Shown: piece after piece, positions 32,654 to 42,148 of the stretch | Layout of the letters: each line of letters opens with the position of its first letter | Position numbering within the stretch: position 1 is the stretch's first letter | Made by a program: the position numbers and the translations under genes | Origin: Chitinophagaceae bacterium | GTDB lineage: Bacteria; Bacteroidota; Bacteroidia; Chitinophagales; Chitinophagaceae | NCBI GenBank assembly: GCA_947447465.1 | Contig: CANFKE010000019.1 | Span: 1 to 64,000, forward strand | Reading direction: 5' to 3' | DNA: 64,000 nt | Notes under the pieces: model-generated | Databases searched by the model: none | The model's input: only the letters and a program-made list of their open reading frames with translations | What the model was told of the DNA's origin: nothing

Positions 32654-34699
32654 TTACCAAACTCTTGCACGCTCATTCTCAGGGCGATACATTTTGTCTG
32701 TTGGCTTGATGTTAAATGCTTTGTACCATGCAGCTACATTGCTTACAGGCAGATTGCAACGCTGCTCACTTGCAGAGTGCGGATCTGTCTTCAGGCGATT
32801 TGCCAATTCTTCAGGCTTAGTGTTAGCTCTCCATACCTGAGCCCAGCTAAGGAAGAAACGCTGATCAGGAGTAAATCCGTTGATCTTTGTTGAATCTTGA
32901 CCTTGCTTGGTCTTCTTGAATGCCTCATAGGCGATATTGATACCACCCAGGTCAGCAAGATTCTCACCTTCGGTAAGGCTACCATTAGCATGGAATGTAT
33001 CAATAACAATTACCTGGTTGAACTGCATTACAACAACATTTGCCTTGTTCACAAAGTTTGCTGAGTCAGCAGGAGTCCACCAATTGTTCAGATTACCTTT
33101 TGCATCATACAAACGGCCCTGATCATCAAAGCCGTGAGTGATCTCATGACCTATTACAGCACCGATACCACCATAGTTCACCGCATCATCTGCATCAGCA
33201 TCAAAGAATGGGAACTGAAGGATGCCCGCAGGGAAAACGATCTCATTGAATGCAGGATTGTAATATGCATTTACAGTTGGAGGCGTCATACCCCACTCTG
33301 CTCTGTCAACCGGCTTGCCCAGCTTACTTAACTCATAGTTGTATTCCCATGCAGAAGTAACCATTACATTCTTTACATAGTCATTGTTCACTATAGTAAC
33401 AGAACTATAATCCTTCCATTTGTCAGGATAACCGATCTTCTTAACAATAGCGTTCAATTTAGCCAGAGCCAATTTCTTTGTTTCAGGACTCATCCATTCC
33501 AGATTCTGGATACGAGCGCTATATGCAGCCTGCAGATTGTCCAGCAATTCCATCATGCGCTTCTTAGCTTCAGGCTTGAAGTATTTGTCAACATACAACT
33601 GACCTAACATATCACCTATTGAACCATCAACTTCATTTAATACACGTTTCCAACGAGCGCTCTGGTCTTTCTGACCACGCATCTTAGTGCCATAAAGTGC
33701 AAAACGAGCATTGACGAAATCATGACCGAGATATGGTGCCATGCTGTTACCCAAATGGAACTTCAGGTATTTTTTCCATACTTCTATTGGCGTAGCCTTC
33801 ATTTGCTTAGCCATTTCAGTGTAGAACATTGGTATTGAAATGATCATTGAATCCTGACCAGTAACCTTAAGACCAGCCAATAGTGCTTTCCAGTCAAGAC
33901 CCGGAGTCAGCTTACTGATTCCTTCAATATTAAACTTATTGTACAAACGGATGGGATCGCGCATTTCAACACGAGTCAACCATGCCTTTGCAAGAGACTG
34001 CTCCAGATTGTAGATCTCAGCACCATCTTTTTTAGCTGCATTGCTGTCTGTACCCATTAAGGTCAGAATCTGTGGAATATACATTTTGTATGCTTCACGA
34101 ATACCAGCAGTACGCTCGTCCTTATCGAAATAATATTCCTTACCCGGCATACCCAATCCACCAGGACCAAACTGGCAAATTTCCTTAGTAACGTTTTTAT
34201 CATCAGGAGAGATACCAAAACTGAAAACAGGTCCCAGTCCTTGTGTCTGTTCCAGAGTGATCTCAGCCATCAGTCCGTTAACGTCTTTGATCGCATCGAT
34301 ACGAGCCATTACTTCCTTAAGCGGAGCAATACCTGCTTTTTCAATAGCAACGCTATCCATACCAGTACGGTAAAAATCACCTACCATCTGAGCAGCACTA
34401 CCCTTTGGTGCATTCTTGATAGCCGAAACCGAATCGAGGATGCCATGTAATGCTTTCAGGTTGTTCTCAGCCAAAATGTTGAAACTACCCCAACGGCTTT
34501 GATCTCCCGGTACAGGATTTGCCTTCAACCAGGCACCATTAGCATACATAAAGAAATTGTCTCCCGGATGGATAGTGGTATCCATGTTAGCGAGATCAAT
34601 GAACTTATTGTCTTTAGCTCCGGCATTTCCTCCCGGTTGCTGACAAGACGCCATAGCTACTACTGCGGCACCTGCAAGAAGAGTGTTCTTGATATACAT
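32654..34699 (-). CDS. M13-family zinc metallopeptidase lipoprotein (neprilysin/PepO-like)
   Basis: 681 residues from the ATG at 34699. That start is chosen because it begins a lipoprotein signal, MYIKNTLLAGAAVVAMASC, and a minus-strand -7 element TACATTTG (34735-34728) lies just upstream; a longer frame extends into repeat sequence. The peptidase_M13 N-domain (PGDNFFMYANGAWLKANPVP) precedes the catalytic domain with NAYYNPAFNEIVFPAG, the zinc motif HEITH (~515) and the third ligand Glu in GENLADLGG (~577). The C-terminal PENERARVW is typical. It cleaves peptides in the periplasm or at the surface. Confidence 0.94.
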   Translation of the reverse strand: MYIKNTLLAGAAVVAMASCQQPGGNAGAKDNKFIDLANMDTTIHPGDNFFMYANGAWLKANPVPGDQSRWGSFNILAENNLKALHGILDSVSAIKNAPKGSAAQMVGDFYRTGMDSVAIEKAGIAPLKEVMARIDAIKDVNGLMAEITLEQTQGLGPVFSFGISPDDKNVTKEICQFGPGGLGMPGKEYYFDKDERTAGIREAYKMYIPQILTLMGTDSNAAKKDGAEIYNLEQSLAKAWLTRVEMRDPIRLYNKFNIEGISKLTPGLDWKALLAGLKVTGQDSMIISIPMFYTEMAKQMKATPIEVWKKYLKFHLGNSMAPYLGHDFVNARFALYGTKMRGQKDQSARWKRVLNEVDGSIGDMLGQLYVDKYFKPEAKKRMMELLDNLQAAYSARIQNLEWMSPETKKLALAKLNAIVKKIGYPDKWKDYSSVTIVNNDYVKNVMVTSAWEYNYELSKLGKPVDRAEWGMTPPTVNAYYNPAFNEIVFPAGILQFPFFDADADDAVNYGGIGAVIGHEITHGFDDQGRLYDAKGNLNNWWTPADSANFVNKANVVVMQFNQVIVIDTFHANGSLTEGENLADLGGINIAYEAFKKTKQGQDSTKINGFTPDQRFFLSWAQVWRANTKPEELANRLKTDPHSASEQRCNLPVSNVAAWYKAFNIKPTDKMYRPENERARVW

Positions 34700-34793
34700 A
34701 ATAAAATGAAATTGTTTTTTAACTGTCCAAATGTACAATAAGCATGTGGAAACACATAATTTATGTAGGTGGATAAAATGGGGGATTTTAGGG

Positions 34794-34914
34794 ATGCCCG
34801 ATCGATGGTTGAAATTTTCATCGGGCATTGGATGTGTGTAGTTTGTTGGTTTACATTGGGTTGTGGTTTTGTGTTATGCCCGATCGTGCCCGATTTTGTG
34901 CCCGATGGGGTTAG
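34794..34914. repeat. GCCCGAT-rich palindromic repeat, copy A
   Basis: Starts with ATGCCCGATCGATGG and ATTTTCATCGGGCAT (a hairpin), continues with TGGTGTGTAGTTTGTTGG-like sequence and ends with three CCCGAT words (ATGCCCGATCGTGCCCGAT... then TTTGTGCCCGATGGGG). Three more copies follow at 35101, 35489 and 35846. It reaches into the N-terminal extension of the longer peptidase frame, one reason that longer start is rejected. Confidence 0.85.
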
Positions 34915-35035
34915 TTATCTTATAGGTGGTGGGTGACTAGTTGCTTACCTTTTATCACCCCCGACATTCGACAGCTGGCCCAGGGGCCGGTCGAATATCG
35001 TCCCCTCTTTCAAAAAGAGGGGAATTTGTGGTTAC

Positions 35036-35083
35036 GGAAGCGAGACGCTTCCAGTGGGTAGGTCGAAGCGGGACGCTTCGACC
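35036..35083. repeat. Pair of GAAGCG-NNN-CGCTTC palindromes
   Basis: GGAAGCGAGACGCTTCC (35036-35052) and GGTCGAAGCGGGACGCTTCGACC (35061-35083; core 35064-35080) are interrupted palindromes with cores spaced 28 bp. A hairpin CCCCTCTTT/AAAGAGGGG lies just before them (35002-35022). The same palindrome family recurs at 56525-56599. They resemble REP elements mobilised by RAYT transposases; no such transposase is in the window. Confidence 0.8.
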
Positions 35084-35100
35084 AGTGTGCTTTTTTATCC

Positions 35101-35215
35101 ATGCCCGATCGGGGTTGAAATTTTCATCGGGCATTGGATAGGTGTAGTTTGTTGGTAATCATTGGGTTATGGTTTTGTGTTATGCCCGATTGTGCCCGAT
35201 TTTGTGCCCGATGGG
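35101..35215. repeat. GCCCGAT-rich palindromic repeat, copy B
   Basis: Near-identical to copy A, with the same order of elements: opening ATGCCCGATC, ATTTTCATCGGGCAT, GTGTAGTTTGTTGG, and the closing triple CCCGAT words. Confidence 0.85.
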
Positions 35216-35274
35216 AAACAAAGAAAGTGGCATCCCGAGCCTGATGGAGGTTTGTTGTGCCCAACCGCTTATTT

Positions 35275-35589
35275 TCTTTCTTTGTCCCCGATGCATCGGG
35301 ATGTTCCAGCATGCCGTCCCGCAATGAGCGGGATAAACTCCGAAAAGAAACAAAGAAAACGGCACTTTTTCGCAACGCTCCGCGCGAAAAAGGAGCCAGG
35401 CTGCGTGTTGTTGTGGCTGGCTCGACCGCTCTTCGCAAGATCAGCCAACGCTTCCACTCAGTTACTTTTTTGAGTGCATTTTTCTCTAATGCCCGACTTG
35501 GGGATAAAATTTTCATCGGGCATTGGATGGGTGTAGTTTGTTGGTTTTCATTTGATTATGGTTTCTATTGATGCCCGATTGTGCCCGAT
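35275..35589. repeat. Tandem ~357-bp direct repeat, unit 1 (contains copy C, 35489-35590)
   Basis: The unit begins around TTTCTTTGTCCCCGATGCAT, has the hairpin GTCCCGCAATGAGCGGGAT, then GGCACTTTTTCGCAACGCTC, and GCTCGACCGCTCTTCGCAAG. It runs into copy C of the GCCCGAT repeat. Unit 2 repeats all of this about 357 bp further on with few differences. Short reading frames in it on both strands are not credible genes. Confidence 0.85.
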
Positions 35590-35632
35590 GACTGTTTGGT
35601 TGTGCTCAGTTGCTTCGTCCAACCTCTTACTT

Positions 35633-35964
35633 ACTTTTCTTTGTCCCCGATGCATCGGGATGTTCCTGCTGCCGTCCCGCAATGGGCGGGATAAACTCCG
35701 AAAAGAAACAAAGAAAGCGGCACTTTTTCGCAACGCTCCGCGGGCAAAAGGAGCCGGACTGCGTGTTGTTGTGGTTGGCTCGACCGCTCTTCGCAAGCTC
35801 AGCCAACGCTTCCACTCAGTTACGTTTTGAGTGCATTTTTCTCTAATGCCCGACTTGGGGATAAAATTTTCATCGGGCATTGGATGGGTGTAGTTTGTTG
35901 GTTTTCATTGGGTTGTGGTTTTATGTAATGCCCGATCGTGCCCGATTTTGTGCCCGATGGGGTT
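35633..35964. repeat. Tandem ~357-bp direct repeat, unit 2 (contains copy D, 35846-35964)
   Basis: Second near-identical unit, with the same landmarks as unit 1 and ending in copy D of the GCCCGAT repeat. The rest of the gene-free stretch, 35965-36336, is AT-rich single-copy sequence in which I see no gene, RNA or repeat. Confidence 0.85.
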
Positions 35965-36336
35965 AATCTGAAGAAGAAAATGCGGCAAAATCCGGAACGA
36001 TTTTAAGATCATCCTGTTTTTATGTTTGTGATGTGGGTTTAGATGTCAAAGAACGGTTGGCGAAGTGCTTAATTAGATTGCAAATTAGTTTGGTGATCTT
36101 GTTTCAGCAAATAATCATATCCACAATAATGTGAACATCTTATTGTAATGCTCGTATGATCAATAGGTTACAGGGATTTACCTGATAATGAATTTAAGCT
36201 CAATATTTTTTAGAATGATTTTTAATCAGAAATAAATACCGCCTCTGGTAGTTAGTGCGCACACCGCAGCAACCACAAGAAATAGGGTAATTTGAGCTTT
36301 GTAATGCTCAACTTATTAAATGTTGAGTATAGAAAT

Positions 36337-36624
36337 TTACCACATAGAATATGCGAATAACAAAAATGTAGAGAGGATAATGATTGTGAATATCAAAGTC
36401 AACCGGTTGTGATATAAACAATATTCTTTTCTTCTTTTAGATGGAATAGATGTGATGAATAACCTATCATAGGATTGGTAAAGGTGAAAAAAATTAAATC
36501 TCTTAGCATAGTGCTTTTCCATTTTAACCTTGTTATACCAGTATCTTATAACTAAGAAATAAACAATATTTTCAGTAGATAGTAAGGTTAATGCGATTTT
36601 TGACGGGTCAATCTTGACATTCAT
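36337..36624 (-). CDS. Small hypothetical membrane protein
   Basis: 95 residues, not recognised. The C-terminus is one hydrophobic helix (TLIFTIIILSTFLLFAYSMW) and the middle is rich in Tyr, Lys and Arg. The frame lies 54 bp downstream of the REC-ATPase gene on the same strand, so it could be the last gene of that unit. Codon use is AT-rich like the neighbours, but there is no domain or motif to confirm it. It may be a chance frame. Confidence 0.35.
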   Translation of the reverse strand: MNVKIDPSKIALTLLSTENIVYFLVIRYWYNKVKMEKHYAKRFNFFHLYQSYDRLFITSIPSKRRKEYCLYHNRLTLIFTIIILSTFLLFAYSMW

Positions 36625-36678
36625 AATATTGAATTAAAAAAATAGTGAGGGTTTATAATGTGCACTTCAACAGAATTT

Positions 36679-37761
36679 TTAATAAGTAACACTAAAATCA
36701 ACTTGTATGTAGCCACCTTCAAAATTGAAAGACAAATTAAACCCTAATGCCCGACAGAGTCGTTTACAATTATAAAGACCCAGTCCCAGACTAGTACGTT
36801 TTGATTCATGTCCAAATTTTTTAAAAGGTTCAATATCCTCTAACGAGAATTCAAGTCCTTTACTGACCGTATTCATTATTTTGAATGTAAAACCATCATC
36901 ATTGCCTGATAATTTTATGACAGGTGGCGATTCATTGTATTCGTGGGAAATAGCATTGTCTATTAATTCAGAAAAAATGAATTGTAGGTATTCACTATTC
37001 AATTTACCTCTCAAGTTGATCGGGAAAGGTACAAAATCTAAATGCGCAACAATTTCGGGTAAATTATTTGCTTTGTTATAATACTCAACCAGCTGAGTTA
37101 CTATGTCGCTGATAAAAATCGGTGCATTATCTCCACTAACATCGGGCAACTGATCATTTTTAGAAAAATGAGCGAACATAACCAGATTTTTAGTATTTCT
37201 ATACAACCTGAAACTACTGGAATATATCTCACATATAGCTTCCTCAAAATCCAGATTGGTCATTATTTCAGTAGCAGTAGAAATAGTAAAGGCACCATTG
37301 TAAATATTACTCAAAGACTTTAGAAAATCCTTATTGAAATGATCATCAACTATAGAAAGAAGTTTTTTGTTTCCTAACTGCAGGCTTTTATTTTTTAGTT
37401 TTAATCTTGATTCTATTGCATCAACAAGAGTCTTGGAGGTAAATGGTTTTTTAAGATAATCATCTGCTCCCAAATTCATGGCATATCTAACATCATCCTC
37501 ACTCACCTTCGCCGATAGGAATATAAACGGGATATCGAATGATGCTTCATTTTTTCTTACTACGTCAAGTAGATTGTAACCATTCAGATCGGGCAAGGTT
37601 ACATCACATAAAATGATATCAATTTGCCTATCATAGACTTTTGTTATTGCCTCGCTTACCGAGCCAGCTTCAATGACTTCATAGTCTTTGAATACCAACA
37701 GGTCTTTTATCGTATTTCTAAGTATTAAGTCGTCTTCGATAATAAGGATTCTAATGCTCAC
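36679..37761 (-). CDS. Response regulator with C-terminal HATPase-like domain
   Basis: 360 residues. A receiver domain (1-120) has E9/D10/D11, phosphoacceptor D53 (ILCDVTLPDLNG) and K105. A helical segment (~135-200) occupies the place of a DHp domain but lacks an H-E/D-x-x-x-P box (DDHFNKDFLKSL instead). A GHKL ATPase domain (~255-358) shows the N-box SELIDNAISHE (N269) and G2 box SLGLGLYNCKRL. The G1 Asp is replaced: KIMNTVSKG has Asn297. Receiver-first order with an ATPase tail is a known Bacteroidota arrangement. It has its own promoter and lies downstream of a TPR kinase and LuxR regulator. Confidence 0.85.
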   Translation of the reverse strand: MSIRILIIEDDLILRNTIKDLLVFKDYEVIEAGSVSEAITKVYDRQIDIILCDVTLPDLNGYNLLDVVRKNEASFDIPFIFLSAKVSEDDVRYAMNLGADDYLKKPFTSKTLVDAIESRLKLKNKSLQLGNKKLLSIVDDHFNKDFLKSLSNIYNGAFTISTATEIMTNLDFEEAICEIYSSSFRLYRNTKNLVMFAHFSKNDQLPDVSGDNAPIFISDIVTQLVEYYNKANNLPEIVAHLDFVPFPINLRGKLNSEYLQFIFSELIDNAISHEYNESPPVIKLSGNDDGFTFKIMNTVSKGLEFSLEDIEPFKKFGHESKRTSLGLGLYNCKRLCRALGFNLSFNFEGGYIQVDFSVTY

Positions 37762-37779
37762 AATAATTATGTTTTATTG

Positions 37780-37810
37780 CAAACCTACTTACATCTACAA
37801 GTTATGGCAA
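37780..37810 (-). promoter_or_regulatory. Promoter of the REC-ATPase gene
   Basis: Minus strand: TTG (37810-37808), 20-bp spacer, TAGGTTTG (37787-37780). This fits the -33/-7 consensus and suggests the gene can be transcribed separately from the kinase gene 112 bp upstream. Confidence 0.45.
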
Positions 37811-37873
37811 TACTAAAAAAGGATGAATGAATCAATCAAAAGGATGAATAACAATAATTGGCTGGTCGAATTA

Positions 37874-39964
37874 TTACGCATTCGGAATATTGATAATTAT
37901 CGCCAAAGTGTCTTTTGATGACGATAATATTGAAAATGTACCACCATGAATTTTAATTCTAGTCTGCATATTCATCAATCCTTTGCCCTCAATACTAGAG
38001 TTCAGATCATTATGCAGGCCCACACCATCATCAAAATAATTAATGTTCACTCCATTTTTATTTTTAATACTCAACTTACAATTAGAAGCACCGGAATGTT
38101 TTAGTAAGTTATTAAATAATTCCTGTACCACTCTGAATATACAAATTTGAATACTACTACAAACACTTTCAAAATTGCCCTCATGTTCAAAAACGATATT
38201 GACTCTTTTTGAAGCATTAATCAATTCTACCAACTCTTCTATCGCTATTATCATCCCATATTTATGCAGCGTATCTGAAACTAAAAAATCAGCAATACTC
38301 CTAATTTCCTTGCTAATTTTATTAACAGCCTCTGTCATATTGTTTGCCAAATACAAACGGGATTCCGGAATGTCTTTCTTAATGATATTAAGGTTTATTC
38401 TAAGTGATGATAAATATGCTCCTAACCCATCATGAATATCCGCAGCAATTTTAGATCGTTCTTCTTCTTGTGCATTGAGTATTGAAATAGCTAGATACTG
38501 ATTTTGCTCGGCAATTTCTTTCTTTAAAATATTTTTAGTCCTTAATTTTTGAATATTCAAAGTCATAACTATGATGATCAAGCCAAAAATACATATTGAT
38601 AAACAATATAAAATAAAACGAATCTTTTGATTTTCAGCAGTCTGAGCCTGTTGCGAAAGATATTTTTCTGATACTTTTTTCCGCTCGTTTAATTCATATT
38701 CTTTTTGCATTTGTAATTTGACTATCTCATTATTCTTTATTTTTTCAATACGCTTGTTTAACGTTTCATTATATTTTTCTAAATATTCAAGCGCCTTTTT
38801 TAAATTTTTACATTCTTTATTATTATTATACAAAATGTAGTAACAGTCAGATAAAAGGTCATATCTATGATCCTTCTCCGCAATATTTAAAGCTGCTGTC
38901 CCTAATTCTATAGATTTCACATATTTTTTAATATTGAAATAAAAATAAGATGCATTCAAATATGCATGACATATTTCATAGTTTCTCCTGACATACTGAA
39001 TATTTGCAAGAGCTACATTCATGAAACTATCTGTCAAATTATTATTGCCGTTAAGTTGATAGATTTCCGCTATATTTCTATAATATTGATATAAATGTTC
39101 ATTTGAATTAGTAAATTCTATGTAAGAATAATAATTCTTCATTGCATAAAATGCACTGTCATATTTTTTTTCAATTTTATAAATGTTATACAGTCTATTA
39201 TATGCTATATCTATGTATGTAACTGAATCAATTTTTACTGCAGCTTTAATTACATTCATCAAATATGACGTATAATTATTTTTATCTTTATTTCTATCGG
39301 CAAAGTCTGCCATCTGCATCAAATTATATAATTTATAATGCGTAAAATATGGATTTGAATTAGATTTTTCAAAAAATTGCTCAGCATTTTTTGCATGCTT
39401 ATAGGCGTCCTTTGTTAATCCATTGCGCATAAAAAATTCCGCAAGTACAGATTCGCAAACTGCTATGCCAATTGTATCGTTAATTTGTTTATAAATCTCT
39501 GAAGCTCTGTATATATCAGTTTGAGCAGATGGCGTGTCAAGAATCATAAGCACGTATCCTAGTTGCAGCAAAGCATACGCCTGATCATCTAATGAATTAA
39601 GTTTAAGGGATGAATTTACTAAATCAATTAACTTGTCTTTTTTTACATTTAAATCTAAAATAGAATTTCTAGGCATTAAGTACGTTCGCAATAATTCCAC
39701 ATGTAGCTGTTTTTTTAGCGAATTAGTTCTTACAGCAATTGAAAATGCAGAATCAAAAAAGTTATTGGCAAATTTTTCATAAGACCCGACGTTTGTGTAT
39801 GCATAAGAACTTCCTAGTGAACAGAATAATTCAAATTTCTTTTCATCTCCCTTAACTTTACCCAATTCACTTTTAAGGCTATCTAAATTAGTTCTTGCCA
39901 AAAGGCTATTATTATATCCAATTGATAACCCTAAAAGCATAATGATAATCCATATACTTTTCAT
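37874..39964 (-). CDS. TPR-containing sensor histidine kinase, HisKA_3 type
   Basis: 696 residues. A signal peptide (MKSIWIIIMLLGLSIGYNNSLLA) precedes TPR-like repeats (~30-420), a coiled coil and one membrane helix (~485-505, ILYCLSICIFGLIIIVMTLNI). The NarX/DesK-type kinase core follows: H-box ERSKIAADIHDGLGAYLSSL with His near 511, N-box VVQELFNNLLKHSGAS, G1 FDDGVGL and G2 GKGLMNMQTRI. All boxes are intact. The LuxR regulator lies 39 bp upstream on the same strand and is its likely partner. The signal is unknown; the TPR region probably binds a protein. Confidence 0.93.
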   Translation of the reverse strand: MKSIWIIIMLLGLSIGYNNSLLARTNLDSLKSELGKVKGDEKKFELFCSLGSSYAYTNVGSYEKFANNFFDSAFSIAVRTNSLKKQLHVELLRTYLMPRNSILDLNVKKDKLIDLVNSSLKLNSLDDQAYALLQLGYVLMILDTPSAQTDIYRASEIYKQINDTIGIAVCESVLAEFFMRNGLTKDAYKHAKNAEQFFEKSNSNPYFTHYKLYNLMQMADFADRNKDKNNYTSYLMNVIKAAVKIDSVTYIDIAYNRLYNIYKIEKKYDSAFYAMKNYYSYIEFTNSNEHLYQYYRNIAEIYQLNGNNNLTDSFMNVALANIQYVRRNYEICHAYLNASYFYFNIKKYVKSIELGTAALNIAEKDHRYDLLSDCYYILYNNNKECKNLKKALEYLEKYNETLNKRIEKIKNNEIVKLQMQKEYELNERKKVSEKYLSQQAQTAENQKIRFILYCLSICIFGLIIIVMTLNIQKLRTKNILKKEIAEQNQYLAISILNAQEEERSKIAADIHDGLGAYLSSLRINLNIIKKDIPESRLYLANNMTEAVNKISKEIRSIADFLVSDTLHKYGMIIAIEELVELINASKRVNIVFEHEGNFESVCSSIQICIFRVVQELFNNLLKHSGASNCKLSIKNKNGVNINYFDDGVGLHNDLNSSIEGKGLMNMQTRIKIHGGTFSILSSSKDTLAIIINIPNA

Positions 39965-40003
39965 TATGTAAAAATTGTATGTTTACTACATGCGATACTG
40001 CTT

Positions 40004-40645
40004 CTAAGAAATATTATGTTCGTATGCATATTTGATCAATTCCGGAGTATTCTTCAACTTCAACTTAGTCAATATCCTCTGTCTATGAGTTTTTACTGTT
40101 GCTTCACTGATGCTTAATTGGTTAGCGATAATCTTATTGGGTTCTCCCTTTACAATTAACTTCACAACTTCTTTCTCCCGTGAAGAAAGGTCATTGATCT
40201 GCATAACTTCGTTAACACCACTTTTAAATAATTTAGTTACTAAGTGTATAGCAACTTCGGGAGAATAATAGACGCCACCATTATTTATCGTTTCGATGGC
40301 TGTAAACAAATCTGCACGACCTATGTGCTTGAGTAAATACCCCTTAGCTCCGGCTTTCAACATATTAACTACATAGGGCACCTGATTATGCATGCTCAAC
40401 CCAATTACTTTTACATTGGGGAAAAAAGAGTATATATGCTCCGCAACTTCTATTCCATCCATATCGGGCATGGAAATATCTAACAATGCAACATCAATAT
40501 CATGTTGTTCAAGCAGTTCCAATACTTGTTTTCCTGAAGATGCTTGCGCACACACTTCCATATTATCACTTAGGTGAATGAGCGATGTCATACCATCAAT
40601 AAATAATTGGTGATCATCGGCTATCAATATTCTTATTTTTTTCAT
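40004..40645 (-). CDS. LuxR/NarL-family response regulator
   Basis: 213 residues. Receiver domain with D10/D11 (IADDHQ), phosphoacceptor D56 (ALLDISMPDMDG) and conserved Lys in GYLLKHI. The C-terminal GerE helix-turn-helix (~150-210) has LSSREKEVVKLIVKGEPNKI and SISEATVKTHRQRILTKL, both canonical. It is first in an operon with the TPR kinase. The minus-strand -7 element TATTTTTG (40681-40674) lies just before the start. Confidence 0.95.
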   Translation of the reverse strand: MKKIRILIADDHQLFIDGMTSLIHLSDNMEVCAQASSGKQVLELLEQHDIDVALLDISMPDMDGIEVAEHIYSFFPNVKVIGLSMHNQVPYVVNMLKAGAKGYLLKHIGRADLFTAIETINNGGVYYSPEVAIHLVTKLFKSGVNEVMQINDLSSREKEVVKLIVKGEPNKIIANQLSISEATVKTHRQRILTKLKLKNTPELIKYAYEHNIS

Positions 40646-40673
40646 CTATACAGAGTCACTTTCGCAACATTGA

Positions 40674-40681
40674 CAAAAATA
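40674..40681 (-). promoter_or_regulatory. -7 element of the LuxR-TPR kinase operon
   Basis: TATTTTTG on the minus strand, matching TAnnTTTG, about 29 nt before the ATG at 40645. No clear -33 partner was identified. The remainder of 40682-40914 shows no gene. Confidence 0.4.
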
Positions 40682-40914
40682 GGATAAGCGCATATATTAT
40701 ATTATAAGTAAAATAACTAAAACTAGTAGTTGCCGAAAGTTGAATAATAAAAATCAAACTAAAATTCAATGTCCCTTCTATTTGTATGATCAACTCTGTA
40801 TTAGTTTATTAATGTTATTACTAAATATCAGCAACATATTCTTAAAGATTCAAAAGCCCCCACCCCTGACAAAAATCACTCCCTACCTCTCAAAATTCTT
40901 CGTAATTTTCGCCC

Positions 40915-41946
40915 ATGGAAATGAAAGACCGTAAGCCGGTATATTATAGTGAATACCTGCAACTGGATAAGATACTGAATGCCCAGGATCCTGAAAGCGC
41001 CAAAGAAGGTATCAGAGCTGATGATGAAATGCTGTTCATTGTCATTCATCAATCATACGAACTCTGGTTCAAACAGATACTCCATGAGCTACGTATAGTT
41101 CGTGATGTATTCAAACAACCCAACATCCATAACAATACTCCTGACATCTATAATAGTGTACATCGCCTGAAGCGAATTTGCAGCATACTTGAATTGACTG
41201 TGACACAAATGGGTATCATTGAAACAATGACTCCGCTTGACTTCCTCGATTTCCGTGACCTACTTCGTCCTGCGTCAGGTTTTCAGAGCATACAGTTCAA
41301 AATGATCGAAGCTACGCTTGGATTGAAGTATGATAACCGTCACGGAAAGGCTTATTATTTGTCGCAACTTACTCCGGCAGATGTGGAACGAGTAAAGAAT
41401 GCAGAAAGTGAAGTGTCTTTACTTACGTTGCTCAATCAATGGCTGGAAAGAATGCCATTTACTAAAAATGCGGAATATTGGGGTAGTAATTCAGGCAACT
41501 TCTGGACGAGCTATCGCGAAGCATATAAAAACAGCCTTAGTGAGATGGAGCAATCGAACATGAAATTGTTCGACCCTTTGTTTACCAATGATGCTGAATA
41601 TCCTGAAGGCCGTTCGTTCAGTGCTGATGCAAGCCGTAGCGCACTCTTCATAATGCTCTACCGCGATCATCCTTTGTTGCAATTGCCCTATAACTTGCTG
41701 AGCCTGCTATTGGAAATAGACCAGAACTTAAGCATGTGGAGACACAGGCATATTCATATGGTGCAGCGTACCATAGGTAAGCGAGTAGGTACCGGTGGCA
41801 GCACAGGAGCCGAATATCTGAAAGGCGCAGCAGATAGCCACTATATATTTAAAGAACTGGCAGAACTGACCTCATTCCTCTTACCACGTAACATGCTGCC
41901 AAAGTTGCCTGAAGCATTGGTAAAGGATCTTGGATTCTGTAAATAA
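40915..41946 (+). CDS. kynA: Tryptophan 2,3-dioxygenase
   Basis: 343 residues, a heme enzyme opening the indole ring of tryptophan to N-formylkynurenine, first step of the kynurenine pathway. Family landmarks: YYSEYLQLDKILNAQ, the substrate-site motif HQSYELWFKQILHELR, RPASGFQSIQFK, the proximal-heme region SMWRHRHIHMVQRTIG, and the GTGGSTGAEYLK loop near the C-terminus. Length is slightly above the bacterial norm. No other kynurenine gene lies beside it. A second ATG two codons on (40921) is an equal alternative start. Confidence 0.96.
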   Translation: MEMKDRKPVYYSEYLQLDKILNAQDPESAKEGIRADDEMLFIVIHQSYELWFKQILHELRIVRDVFKQPNIHNNTPDIYNSVHRLKRICSILELTVTQMGIIETMTPLDFLDFRDLLRPASGFQSIQFKMIEATLGLKYDNRHGKAYYLSQLTPADVERVKNAESEVSLLTLLNQWLERMPFTKNAEYWGSNSGNFWTSYREAYKNSLSEMEQSNMKLFDPLFTNDAEYPEGRSFSADASRSALFIMLYRDHPLLQLPYNLLSLLLEIDQNLSMWRHRHIHMVQRTIGKRVGTGGSTGAEYLKGAADSHYIFKELAELTSFLLPRNMLPKLPEALVKDLGFCK

Positions 41947-41972
41947 TTGATCTGATATTTGATCATCAACAT

Positions 41973-42003
41973 AAGGTAGAGCGTAAAATCTCTACCTTTT
42001 TTT
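41973..42003 (+). terminator. Terminator of kynA
   Basis: Stem AAGGTAGAG (41973-41981) with CTCTACCTT (41990-41998), then a T run to 42003. It starts 26 bp after the stop codon. Confidence 0.85.
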
Positions 42004-42148
42004 ATGCATATCATTACCCTATCATCTTTTCTTATTTGAACACTGAGCTATGATCGGTATAATAATTGTTGAAACGAGTAATTATTGACCAACTGATGTC
42101 TGTCTGTATCTCATAAATAATCGTATTTTGCATCAATAAGTAGTAGTT

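Noticed and set aside
34700-34828. N-terminal extension of the M13 peptidase frame
   Set aside because: It runs into a dispersed repeat and lies upstream of the -7 element; the internal ATG at 34699 gives a proper lipoprotein signal.
35124-35880. Several 60-130 codon frames on both strands in the repeat block
   Set aside because: They are duplicated with the repeats, overlap each other on both strands and consist of palindromic sequence; no evidence of coding.
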